Below are positions 52,867-57,796 of a stretch of 64,000 nucleotides of DNA, in pieces. Each line of letters starts with the position of its first letter. Position 1 is the first letter of the stretch. The notes under the pieces are model-generated. The model saw only the letters and a list, made by a program, of their open reading frames with translations. It was not told the origin of the DNA and made no database searches. The stretch lies in contig OW203764.1 in the NCBI GenBank assembly GCA_934045905.1, positions 23,734,954 to 23,798,953 on the forward strand. The letters are read 5' to 3'. A program made the position numbers and the translations under genes. The stretch is from Leuctra nigra. Its lineage: Eukaryota > Arthropoda > Insecta > Plecoptera > Leuctridae.

Positions 52867-55800
52867 CAATCATACGCTTGTGAACTTTTATTTTACAATA
52901 ACTGAATGAGCATTATATTTCCAAACAATAAAATAAGTAATGTATCATTTTAAAGGGATAAAAGTTCATGAAATTTGTTTTAAATGTATTTTATGTGATT
53001 TGTATGCGATCTAGTGGAGCGGTCGCTCCACGCCAGCCAAGTCGTACGGCGCGCGCACACTCTCTTATACAGGCTGGAGCAAACCCACTTTTACTGTAAG
53101 CATCAAAGTGGCATTTTCGGCCTACTGGATCTTAAAATTGGAAAATCTCATATTGTTGCGATATATCTTAATTTCGAGCTATGGCCCACCCTACAACATA
53201 TACCAAATTTGGGAACAATAGGTTACGCCCTTTGCGCGCTAGAGGGCCGTGAAAACAGTGTTTTAGGGCGGTTTTCATAATAATAATCTTAGTAGTAGTA
53301 GGCTGGAGCTAGAATCCGGTAAACAGGCCACAGCCTAAACGGCTGAACCGATTTATCTCACATTTTTACCACGTGTGCACTTTTGGCGTCTGATTTAACC
53401 TTCTCCCCATGATTTTTTTGTGCCGCCATTTTGAAACCGGAAGTGACGTCATATCTCGTCAACGGTTGGCCCGATCGGAACGAAATTTGCGCCAAACGAT
53501 TCAGACGGTCATCTATATTCATTATCAGTAGCAAAAGACTAAACATTATGTTAAAGAAACCGGATATGACGTCATGAAATTTTAAATACATCGATTTGCA
53601 TTTCAGCAACTGTTGATCCGATTGTTTTGATATTTATGCAACGTATATACTTTTGATATTTCATTTGACTTGATATAAAACCAACCGGAAGCCGCCATTT
53701 TGAAACCGGAAGTGACATCATATATCAAAAACGGCTAAACAGATTAAAACAAAACCAGCGCTAAACGATTTAGACTGTCAACTTTATCAGTAATATTCAT
53801 CAGTAATATTTGAAGATTCCCATACCGAAACCGGAAATGACGTCACACATTTTAAAACTCTAACAAATTTACATTTTGATAAAATCAATACTATTTGAGA
53901 CAGCTTATAATAAATTGTCATCATGTTTAAATTATAATTTATGGGGTAAGAGATTTCAGCCGCCATTTTAAAATCGGAAGTAACGTCATAACTCGAATAC
54001 GGCTAGACCGATCGATACGAAACTAGCTACAAATGATTCGTAAGGCCAACTCTTTGAAATAGCAATAGTCAAACTAGAATTTTCCTATTTATGAAACCGG
54101 AAATGACGCCATTAAAATTTAAAATTTATTGTAATTCCCTTACCATACAAAAAATAAATATTCAGAAACTTATAATGACAAATAAATATAAATTATATGT
54201 GGCAATGCAGTAAGTTCATCAGCCATTTTGAAAACCGGAGTGTTGCCATATCTCTGAACTGGGTCGACCAATTGTAATGAAACATTTGCTATTCTTCATG
54301 AAAGGTCATTTAAAGCATATATCATATGCACCATTCGCAGTTTTTCTTTAGGTGTAACCAAATTGTAAATGTGATTTTTTTACAGGATTTAGTAATTGTT
54401 TATTTTGATGTGTTACACATAAGTTGTAAGAATAAACTAAAAAAAGGAGTGATATCCCCATAAAAAACACTCCGTGTAAAAATACCAGCCAAGTCTCTTC
54501 AACTAAAAAAAATATAATGAAATCTAAAAATTCTGCACTGAAAAGTAGTGATATCAAAAAATGAGCCAAGTCAAAACTTTATTTGAAAATCAAAAAATAC
54601 TTGGCGCATCGTTTTTTTAGGGCATAGGTATACAATGTATATGTATTTTGATGTCTATATTATTGGCCTATACTTCCAAGCTATTTATATACACGATGCG
54701 CCAAGTATTTTTTGATTTTCAAATAAAGTTTTGACTTGGCTCATTTTTTGATATCACTACTTTTCAGTGCAGAATTTTTAGATTTCATTATATTTTTTTT
54801 AGTTGAAGAGACTTGGCTGGTATTTTTACACGGAGTGTTTTTTATGGGGTATCAAAATACTTAAAGATAAAGAAAGAAGCACAGCATTCATTCACAAACC
54901 AACACTCCTCTTAAAGATGAAAACCAACACGTTGCAAAGGAAACCTTTCAGAAAATCGAATGAAAATCCTCTCTCTATATGTGAAAGAAAGGAACTGAGC
55001 TGGTCGGACGGTTACAGAGAAGATCTCACATTTTCTTCGGCCTTATGGCAAACAGAAAAATGATCCAATGTTTTCATATTTCTCAGCTAAGAGACAAGAA
55101 AAACTCAATCTGTTGCTTCAGACAAAACGGAACGAGTGTGTTTTGGCGAGTATAATATTTACCTATGCATTTTAAAGTGTCGAGGATTCGATTGGACCAA
55201 TATCTAGTCTATAATATAAACTAAAAGAATACTATAGAGAATACAAAATTTCAATATAAATGCTAATATTGTTGTCGCACAAGTTTTGTTTTTCTTTTGT
55301 CCTCACCTTTGCCATGTCCCGCGAGATCCAGTCGGAAGATGTCTTGACCTTTTTGACCGTCAACAAGTTGACCCAAGCCGGCGGTCAAGCGGCCTAATTC
55401 TTCTCGGCCGTCGTACGTGCGGTCAGTTAGGTCAACTTCAACACCCCGCTTAACTCCTTGGGGCATTGAATAGCTAACCAGGCCCTCTGGAAGAAAAATA
55501 CAGAAACAAATCTCAGCAAAATCTTGGGATTTAGAAACAACAAATAAATCATTCTCACAGACGAGAGCACGTCACTTCTACATGAAAAAAGATTTATTAT
55601 CATGTATTTATATTCTATAAGAATCATTGATTTTTAGTACAATTTATATAAAAGATCTGTTTTTTTATTTGCACAGCGTGCTTGGGTTTCTGGAAAATGC
55701 TTTCGCTGTACTTTGCATTCACATGGACTTGACGAAAATAACAATCCGTTATTCATACCACAAAAAAGCATCATCAAGTACTTCTTGAATAAGGAAGTAA

Positions 55801-57796
55801 GGAAGGAAGGCAGAGTTAGGAAGATGCAAATAACAAAAATTGGAGAAAAACCAGTATCATCAATTGACAGCAATTGACAGTAGGGAAGTATGAAGAATTG
55901 GCGAGATTATGAAGACAGTGAAGAGAAGAAAGACAATGATGCTCTATTATTAGTTATTTAAACCTGATTTATATAATTGGATAAAAATAAAAAATAAATA
56001 ATGACTATTAAAACAATTATTCCAAAACACTAATATTTGGGCCACAACATAAATAAACATCTGTATTGCCAAAGTTGAAGTTTAACTTCGATATTATCCA
56101 GATTTATTCAAACAAATTACGTCATCTATAAAGATATAAAATCTGCATCATTTTACATAGCAACTGCACAAAATTGAGTACTTATTCCCATTCCAACTTG
56201 GAGCAAACTAGGTATGGATAACCTATAAACTAAGTACCTATTTATTATAAGGGAAGGTTGACAAATTTTTACCAATAATATTGCTGCAATCCCATTTAAT
56301 AAATATCGATGACTGTAGGAAACTTATTGCATGAAAGTATCTCTTTAAACTGAGCATCCTTCATATTCAACATTAATTTAAATTGACCAATTAAATCATA
56401 GTCCAAATGTATGCAATAATCATCCCAATTCCTTAAATTACGTAACCGAAAAATTTCTACTTTTAACAAAACGTATTCTAATTGCCAGTAGTAAACCTTT
56501 TTTTCACTCACAAAATAAAACACCTACCACTGAAAGCTTTATTGAGGTGCCGATTGGAAGCTTTCCCGTGTCGCCAAACTCTCTCAACTATGCGCTTCAT
56601 ACAATTCCTAGTGGGTAATTAGCAGTACTTGGAACCAGACAAACGGCCAGACTCGTTATCCTATAGATTAACTCGCATGCCAATGGGTAAGCCATTACCG
56701 ACATCGCTCATCGAGCTTGCAAGGGACTTTGAGAGCTTTCGAACTTTCGAAGCTGTTCATTCGTTGAGGTACGACGACATGGAATGGTCGCGTGTGCATT
56801 TCTCAATAATGATCTTTGCGCTATGCAGCTAGGGTTGAGGAGCCATTAAGATGCTGTTGTTGGGGTAGATGTCGTATGTGAGATGAATTGTCCGACACAG
56901 AGTTGGGGAACGGCACTGCCACGCAGAGCTGAGTAAACAAGGCACCTCCACCAAGAGTAAAAAGCACATATGAATTGGCAAAAATATAATGAGCAAGAGA
57001 TTTGTTTTCTTCAAAAGTTTCATATGAACACGGCACCTCCACCAAACGTAGCTCATATTTTAAATACATTCTCTATAGAAATCTAGGAGGATTCGAATGT
57101 AATTTTAAAAGCTCAGTAAAAACATGGCACCTCCACCAAAGAAACTTATGTTATAAAATTCGCCCTCTCCGTCGAACGCTAAAGATCCGTGAACTTGCCC
57201 CCCCCCCCCCCCCCCCCCCCCCCATGAACGCACTAATTATGAAACTCTCAATTATGGCACTGGCATTTAGTGTACAGAGCTTCAGAATTAGTGCGTCACT
57301 ACTTTTGGAGAAAATCGAAAAACCAAAAAAATGAAATGGGGGGGGGGGCCAAGTTCACGGACCTGAACGCTAAGTGTATCGGAATGTATTATTGAGAAGC
57401 TCAGAACACGGCATTTCTACCAAATTTAGAGATAAATTAATAAGTCCAATATCAGAGTGATGAAACACGGTACCTATACAATGTATATATTAACCCGGCA
57501 CTTCCACCGCATGCCAATAGAACCTTGTGTTCGGGAAAAGCTGCATAAAGTTGCGTAAAGCTCACCGTGCCAGCGACGCGGCACTTCCACCGCATGCCAA
57601 TAGAACCTGGTGCTCGGTTAAAGCTACATAAAGCTGCGTAAAGCTCACCGTGCCAGCGACAGCCGACGATCTCCACTCGCATGCAGACGGTGCGCATGTG
57701 GTCGCTGTAAGGAACGAAGCGGATCTTCGACGCCAAGATCGGAGGATCCAGAATCTTCTCCAGAACTGTGTAGGTGTTGGTGTTGCCTGGAATCAG
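29332..57796 (-). CDS. Ddr: Discoidin domain receptor tyrosine kinase, 3' part of gene (12 exons, 5' exons missing)
   Basis: Collagen-receptor-type tyrosine kinase of the DDR1/DDR2 family, a single-pass membrane protein. I assembled it from 12 minus-strand exons: 57796-57649, 55486-55307, 48081-47942, 47429-47222, 44038-43698, 42224-42053, 40202-40027, 39781-39447, 37817-37620, 31914-31822, 31217-31076 and 29634-29332. They total 2436 nt, 811 codons plus stop. All eleven introns are GT-AG and all junction phases agree, so no internal exon appears to be missing. Domain order in fragment numbering: end of discoidin domain 1-49, discoidin-like domain about 50-225, stalk 226-285, transmembrane helix about 286-309, juxtamembrane region 310-518, kinase about 519-811. 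The kinase shows GYGQFGDV (G525), VAVK (K556), an alpha-C Glu (E573), HRDLATRN (D660), DLG (678-680) and RWMAWE. Human DDR2 is 855 residues (recalled), so roughly 150 N-terminal residues should lie beyond 64000. Exons are GC-rich, introns AT-rich. Family assignment is firm; whether it is nearer DDR1 or DDR2 is not resolved. Confidence 0.95.
29969..30334. mobile_element. TTAA fold-back MITE, copy 2 (right end missing)
   Basis: The left end TTAAGACGGTTGAGTAGTGA is very close to copy 1. The centre is a near-perfect palindrome around 30165 (TTTTGTCCTACAGACGTTTA, GTGCC and the inverse). The right arm runs to CTCTTCAAGGTCAAAC, where a SINE with its target duplication follows, and the terminal part of the repeat is not found beyond the SINE. 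It is in Ddr intron 11. Confidence 0.82.
30343..30562 (-). mobile_element. tRNA-derived SINE with 8-bp target duplication
   Basis: About 220 bp bounded by identical direct repeats TGTTTGAT at 30335-30342 and 30563-30570. On the minus strand the head looks like a tRNA: box A-like TGGCTCAGGCTG, an anticodon-arm-like GGACTTGCAGTCC, and box B GGGTTCGAACCCCG. The body of about 130 bp ends in an (ATC)n-like tail, ATCATCATCATAATCA. The anticodon stem does not fold properly, so it is not a functional tRNA gene. Confidence 0.82.
31076..31217 (-). CDS. Ddr: Ddr exon 11: activation loop (DLG, single Tyr)
   Basis: Residues 664-711. It reads [32 protein letters not shown] and [10 protein letters not shown], aligning without gaps to the DDR2 activation segment. 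Two departures stand out: DFG is DLG (L679), and the paired tyrosines of the loop (YY in human DDRs) are Y690-C691. The earlier loop Tyr (Y686) is kept. The acceptor is TTGTACAG and the donor GTAAAC. The acceptor lies at the edge of a tandem array of about 51 bp that repeats it twice more upstream. Confidence 0.95.
31215..31362. repeat. Tandem repeat of about 51 bp containing the Ddr exon 11 acceptor
   Basis: Three units with the core AGTT-CCTG-NNCAATACAA and a conserved ending ATTCT/TTTTA-AGCTTCTAT. The acceptor AG of exon 11 (31219-31218) recurs at 31271-31270 and 31321-31320, so spacing is 52 and 50 bp. On the minus strand the copies read TTGTACAG, TTGCACAG and TTGCTCAG. Only about five exon bases belong to the unit. 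Confidence 0.85.
31822..31914 (-). CDS. Ddr: Ddr exon 10: kinase catalytic loop (HRD)
   Basis: A 93-bp exon too short to stand out as an open frame. It reads [20 protein letters not shown], then [10 protein letters not shown] and a split Arg codon. [12 protein letters not shown] and HRDLATRN are essentially the DDR consensus; D660 is the catalytic base. The acceptor is TTTTCCAG and the donor GTAAGA. The preceding intron is about 5.7 kb and contains the larger ETS/CRE element copy and the non-LTR retrotransposon fragment. Confidence 0.95.
32060..33040 (+). mobile_element. Non-LTR retrotransposon, 5'-truncated 3' part
   Basis: Contains the C-terminal part of a reverse transcriptase ORF, then a 3' UTR ending CTTGCCACATAAAATGTACA, TTGCAAGATGTTTTGAATAA and a short (AAATA) tail. 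The 3' end resembles another copy near 26948-27000. The 5' limit is approximate: the frame is closed by a TAG at 32056-32058. It is inserted in Ddr intron 9 on the strand opposite to the gene. The clade (Jockey/CR1-like) is a judgement from motif style. Confidence 0.8.
32071..32877 (+). pseudogene. Reverse transcriptase C-terminal fragment (268 codons, open)
   Basis: Reads [51 protein letters not shown] and [10 protein letters not shown]. These correspond to the end of the palm/thumb of LINE reverse transcriptases, where YLGV, LIRP.LEY..VIW.P and KIQ..A are conserved. The catalytic FADD box and everything upstream are absent, so it cannot be active by itself. There are no internal stops over 268 codons, which suggests a fairly recent insertion. 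The usual Gly in YLGV is Glu here. Confidence 0.85.
33857..33905 (+). repeat. (CTT)n microsatellite
   Basis: About 16 uninterrupted CTT units. It lies inside the large element copy at the point where the small copy has an ATA/TAG-rich simple repeat instead (about 53279-53302), so this slot appears to vary between copies. Confidence 0.97.
34030..36075 (+). repeat. 118-119 bp tandem array carrying CCGGAAGTGACGTCA
   Basis: Exact copies of the 15-mer start at 34046, 34169, 34315, 34752, 34870, 34988, 35107, 35225, 35343, 35462, 35580 and 35933; variants lie near 34470, 34595, 35698, 35815 and 36046. From 34752 the spacing is 118-119 bp. A typical unit is GCCGCCAT, the 15-mer, TATATC, AAAACGGCTGTACCGAT, then an AT-rich spacer containing ATGTAGGACTTATA. 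Three unit types repeat in order, giving a higher-order period of about 355 bp between 34752 and 35580. Confidence 0.95.
36249..36450. repeat. Left arm of 202-bp inverted repeat (element tail)
   Basis: Reads TATCCCAGAAAAAAACACTC to GCATCGTTTTTTTTAAGACA. It is matched by its near-perfect reverse complement at 37133-37334. The arm contains CACTCCGTG, two AGCCAAGTC boxes, GTGATATC and CTTGGCGCATCG, all shared with the arms of the smaller element copy. Confidence 0.93.
37133..37334. repeat. Right arm of 202-bp inverted repeat (element tail)
   Basis: Near-perfect reverse complement of 36249-36450. The spacer of about 680 bp between the arms is AT-rich and holds no recognisable gene. The right arm ends about 285 bp from the 3' end of Ddr exon 9. 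Confidence 0.93.
37620..37817 (-). CDS. Ddr: Ddr exon 9: kinase alpha-C, hinge and DDR insert
   Basis: Residues 567-632. [20 protein letters not shown] carries the alpha-C glutamate (E573) expected to pair with K556. [19 protein letters not shown] is the hinge region and [14 protein letters not shown] follows DDR2 (NGDLNQFLSRH). It ends in a split Ser codon. The acceptor is GTTGTGCAG and the donor GTACAG. The frame stays open upstream into a 20-22 bp intronic minisatellite, but the splice phase with exon 8 supports a start at 37817. Confidence 0.95.
37827..38060. repeat. 20-22 bp minisatellite abutting the Ddr exon 9 acceptor
   Basis: About ten units of the type AACAAGGAGCAAGAGCTTT(AG) on the plus strand, starting only about 10 bp upstream of exon 9. 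On the minus strand the array is CT-rich (GCTCTTGCTCCTTGTTC), so it could extend the polypyrimidine tract of intron 8. Unit length varies between about 20 and 22 bp. Confidence 0.92.
39150..39207. repeat. Relic of the 14.7-15.1 kb fold-back family
   Basis: TAAAGGTCGTATAATGTACT, CCAGTGTGCGGCATTATTTA resembles GAGGTCATTAAGTACTGCAG, TTTGCGGCGTTATTTA in the right arm of the fold-back at 14690-15058. It lies in Ddr intron 8. Only a short diverged stretch is left. Confidence 0.55.
39447..39781 (-). CDS. Ddr: Ddr exon 8: juxtamembrane end and kinase N-lobe with P-loop
   Basis: Residues 456-566 plus two bases. It begins [16 protein letters not shown], then [10 protein letters not shown], a very acidic run, and [15 protein letters not shown], which matches the DDR lead-in to the kinase (DFPRSRLRFKEKLG). 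The glycine loop is [14 protein letters not shown] and the ATP-binding lysine is K556 in LVAVKSL. The exon ends in a split Arg codon (CG plus A). The acceptor is AATTTTAG and the donor GTACGG. The insert between loop and lysine is shorter than in human DDRs. Confidence 0.95.
40027..40202 (-). CDS. Ddr: Ddr exon 7: proline-rich juxtamembrane segment
   Basis: Residues 397-455. The split Asp codon gives [17 protein letters not shown]. It is followed by proline clusters ([28 protein letters not shown]) and YYAASEICQ, which parallels HYAEADIV in vertebrate DDRs. The acceptor is GTGCAG and the donor GTACCT. The proline runs are candidate SH3 or WW ligands and EYAVP a candidate SH2 site; both are inference. 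GC content is clearly above the introns. Confidence 0.88.
41249..41328. repeat. 26-bp tandem repeat, three units
   Basis: CTTCACACTCCTTATCATCT followed by GTCGAT repeats three times almost exactly (the first unit has CATATG for CATCTG). In Ddr intron 6. Confidence 0.92.
42053..42224 (-). CDS. Ddr: Ddr exon 6: cytosolic juxtamembrane region
   Basis: Residues 340-396 when the upstream acceptor is used. It carries [15 protein letters not shown], comparable to MTVSLSLPSDS in DDR2, and several tyrosines ([17 protein letters not shown]) that could be phosphorylated docking sites. The donor is GTAAGT. Two acceptors 6 nt apart (before 42224 and before 42218) are both AG and both keep the frame, so the exon begins either DQMSV or MSV. 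Identity is inferred from phase, position and tyrosine-rich composition. Confidence 0.85.
42217..42226 (-). promoter_or_regulatory. Tandem 3' splice acceptors of Ddr exon 6
   Basis: On the minus strand the sequence reads GCCAG, GACCAG, ATG: two AGs 6 nt apart in front of exon 6. Both preserve frame with exon 5 (phase 0), adding or omitting Asp-Gln. Closely spaced acceptors like this often give mixed isoforms; which one is used here is not visible. Confidence 0.5.
43698..44038 (-). CDS. Ddr: Ddr exon 5: stalk, transmembrane helix, inner juxtamembrane start
   Basis: Residues 226-339. The extracellular stalk starts [14 protein letters not shown] with a sequon NFS and is rich in acidic residues. 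A hydrophobic stretch of about 24 residues, [20 protein letters not shown] and following (about 286-309), is the transmembrane helix. It is followed by the basic stop-transfer RHRR and a Gly-rich linker, ending TINMK before the donor GTGAGT. The position relative to the kinase fits the DDR type I topology. The stalk is poorly conserved in the family, so its identity rests on splice phases and neighbours. Confidence 0.9.
44402..44506. repeat. Inverted pair of tRNA 3'-half-like sequences
   Basis: Left arm (minus strand): CAAGTGAGAGGTCACGGGTT then CGAGTCCCG. Right arm (plus strand): CAAGTGACAGGTCCCGGTT then CGAGTCC. Each arm of about 40 bp has a good box B (GGTTCGAGTCC) but no box A, and a spacer of about 22 bp separates them. 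Neither is a complete tRNA. In Ddr intron 4, about 365 bp from exon 5. Confidence 0.65.
45690..46500. repeat. Tandem duplication of about 435 bp
   Basis: Two diverged copies share TCTTCGTTTGTTTACATCGG, GGAGGCAGTGATTCGGGACA, CGATCGGTATACCAAGGAAC and TTCGAGCGGCA, first at about 45790-46060 and again at about 46225-46480. Open frames in it are short and not conserved between the copies. It lies in Ddr intron 4. Confidence 0.85.
46782..47107. repeat. 163-bp tandem duplication
   Basis: Two copies begin ATTAATTTCTTCTGAGA at 46782 and 46945 and share AGAACATGGAAATTGTACAT and AATTTCAACTCTTGAAGTAC. Copies differ by small substitutions and a few indels. In Ddr intron 4 just upstream (plus coordinates) of exon 4. 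Confidence 0.9.
47222..47429 (-). CDS. Ddr: Ddr exon 4: end of discoidin-like domain
   Basis: Residues 157-225. It starts in phase 0 ([13 protein letters not shown]) after the acceptor CACTTGCAG and ends TFDS-like (EVSFDS) plus one G before the donor GTGAGT. The pattern of [16 protein letters not shown] and [12 protein letters not shown] follows DDR2 (EVQCYF, VTVPLHHR, YHFADTWMMFSE). One sequon, NVT at residue 192. Without splicing, the frame runs through the donor into intron. Confidence 0.93.
47942..48081 (-). CDS. Ddr: Ddr exon 3: discoidin-like domain core
   Basis: Residues 110-156. It reads [11 protein letters not shown], then [20 protein letters not shown], ending LFSKDVQ before the donor GTACAAA. 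This matches the DDR2 segment GYDYVGWRNES and FEFDRIRNFTTM. Two N-glycosylation sequons are visible, NDT at 118 and NFS at 139. The acceptor used (TTCCCTCTAG before 48081) is the first of eight copies: the start of this exon and its 3' splice site are repeated every 73 bp up to about 48595. The 48081 copy was chosen because only it reads open through to the donor. Confidence 0.93.
48039..48596. repeat. 73-bp minisatellite made from the Ddr exon 3 acceptor and exon start
   Basis: Eight consecutive copies of the 3' splice-site sequence TTCCCTCTAG (minus strand), with exon-start equivalents at 48081, 48154, 48227, 48300, 48373, 48446, 48519 and 48592: spacing exactly 73 bp each time (the outermost copy is degraded). 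Each unit is about 43 nt of exon 3 plus 30 nt of intron end. Copies differ at a few positions (for example CTCATAACC against CTCATTACC). A message started at any upstream copy would meet an in-frame TGA at the next unit. Confidence 0.95.
50577..50935. repeat. AT-rich degenerate tandem array, period about 60-70 bp
   Basis: Repeated words are ATAAATATGACATTGGAATA, CAACTCAAAAAGTGTA and GTCAAATAAGAGAATA, at about 50610, 50775 and 50835. It translates to Tyr/Ile-rich nonsense on the minus strand, which explains two open frames there. In Ddr intron 2. Confidence 0.75.
52835..52865. repeat. (AT)n microsatellite
   Basis: About 15 AT units in Ddr intron 2, about 140 bp before the small ETS/CRE element copy. 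Confidence 0.97.
53010..54853 (+). mobile_element. Unclassified repeat element, small copy
   Basis: Same order of parts as 33563-37334: palindromic head (53013-53032), GCCAGCCAAGTC, the TTTCGGCCTACTGGATCT stretch, CCTAAACGGCTGAACCGAT, about six diverged array units (CCGGAAGTGACGTCA at 53437 and variants near 53558, 53704, 53828, 53971 and 54092), and a tail of two arms of about 161 bp (54451-54611 and 54693-54853) around a spacer of about 80 bp. The units are more diverged than in the large copy. It sits in Ddr intron 2. Confidence 0.8.
55307..55486 (-). CDS. Ddr: Ddr exon 2: start of discoidin-like domain
   Basis: The acceptor is TTTTTCTTCCAG and the donor GTGAGG. Two bases complete the Glu codon started in exon 1, giving [15 protein letters not shown], which corresponds to DGLVSYNAPAG in human DDR2. 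It continues with a YDG motif and [12 protein letters not shown], the counterpart of LGQLTDGVSGLDD, which is a DDR hallmark. It ends with one G of a Gly codon completed in exon 3 (HGKG-YEWVGW). Visible residues 50-109. The following intron is the longest complete one, about 7.2 kb, and holds the second copy of the ETS/CRE element. Confidence 0.93.
56935..57495. repeat. Degenerate repeats with a GGCACCTCCACC core
   Basis: The core GGCACCTCCACCAA recurs near 56940, 57033 and 57126, about 93 bp apart, with a weaker form (GGCATTTCTACC) near 57410. It continues into the 83-bp duplication at 57496. The flanks share scattered words such as AGCTCA followed by AAACAAGG or AAACATGG. This looks like an older, decayed version of the same array, interrupted by a small inverted-repeat element. 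Confidence 0.6.
57183..57364. mobile_element. Small inverted-repeat element with poly-C/poly-G ends and 9-bp duplication
   Basis: 182 bp flanked by identical GAACGCTAA at 57174-57182 and 57365-57373. The ends are AGATCCGTGAACTTG followed by a C run (57198-57223), and a G run (57338-57348) followed by GGCCAAGTTCACGGACCT in inverted orientation. The interior has a second inverted pair (CGCACTAATTATGAA, CAGAATTAGTGCG). Nine-bp duplications fit Mutator-like elements, but the TIR is short. It lies in Ddr intron 1. Confidence 0.8.
57496..57661. repeat. 83-bp tandem duplication containing the Ddr exon 1 donor
   Basis: Two units, 57496-57578 and 57579-57661, both running from CGGCACTTCCACCGCATGCC to CTCACCGTGCCAGCGAC. 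The second contains the real donor (57648-57647) and the last 12 bases of exon 1; the first repeats both 83 bp further into the intron. Differences between units are few. Confidence 0.92.
57649..57796 (-). CDS. Ddr: Ddr exon 1 (first visible): C-terminal part of discoidin domain
   Basis: Starts in phase 0 after the acceptor TTCTTCTCCAG and ends with one base of a split Glu codon before the donor GTGAGC. It encodes about 49 residues beginning [15 protein letters not shown], then a stretch containing RFVPYSDH, and ending [13 protein letters not shown]. This is the last third of an F5/8 type C domain; the Cys in EIVGC is the usual closing cysteine and CMRVE is nearly identical to vertebrate DDRs. 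The upstream exon was looked for to 64000 and not found. The last 12 exon bases and the donor are duplicated at 57566-57577. Confidence 0.93.
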
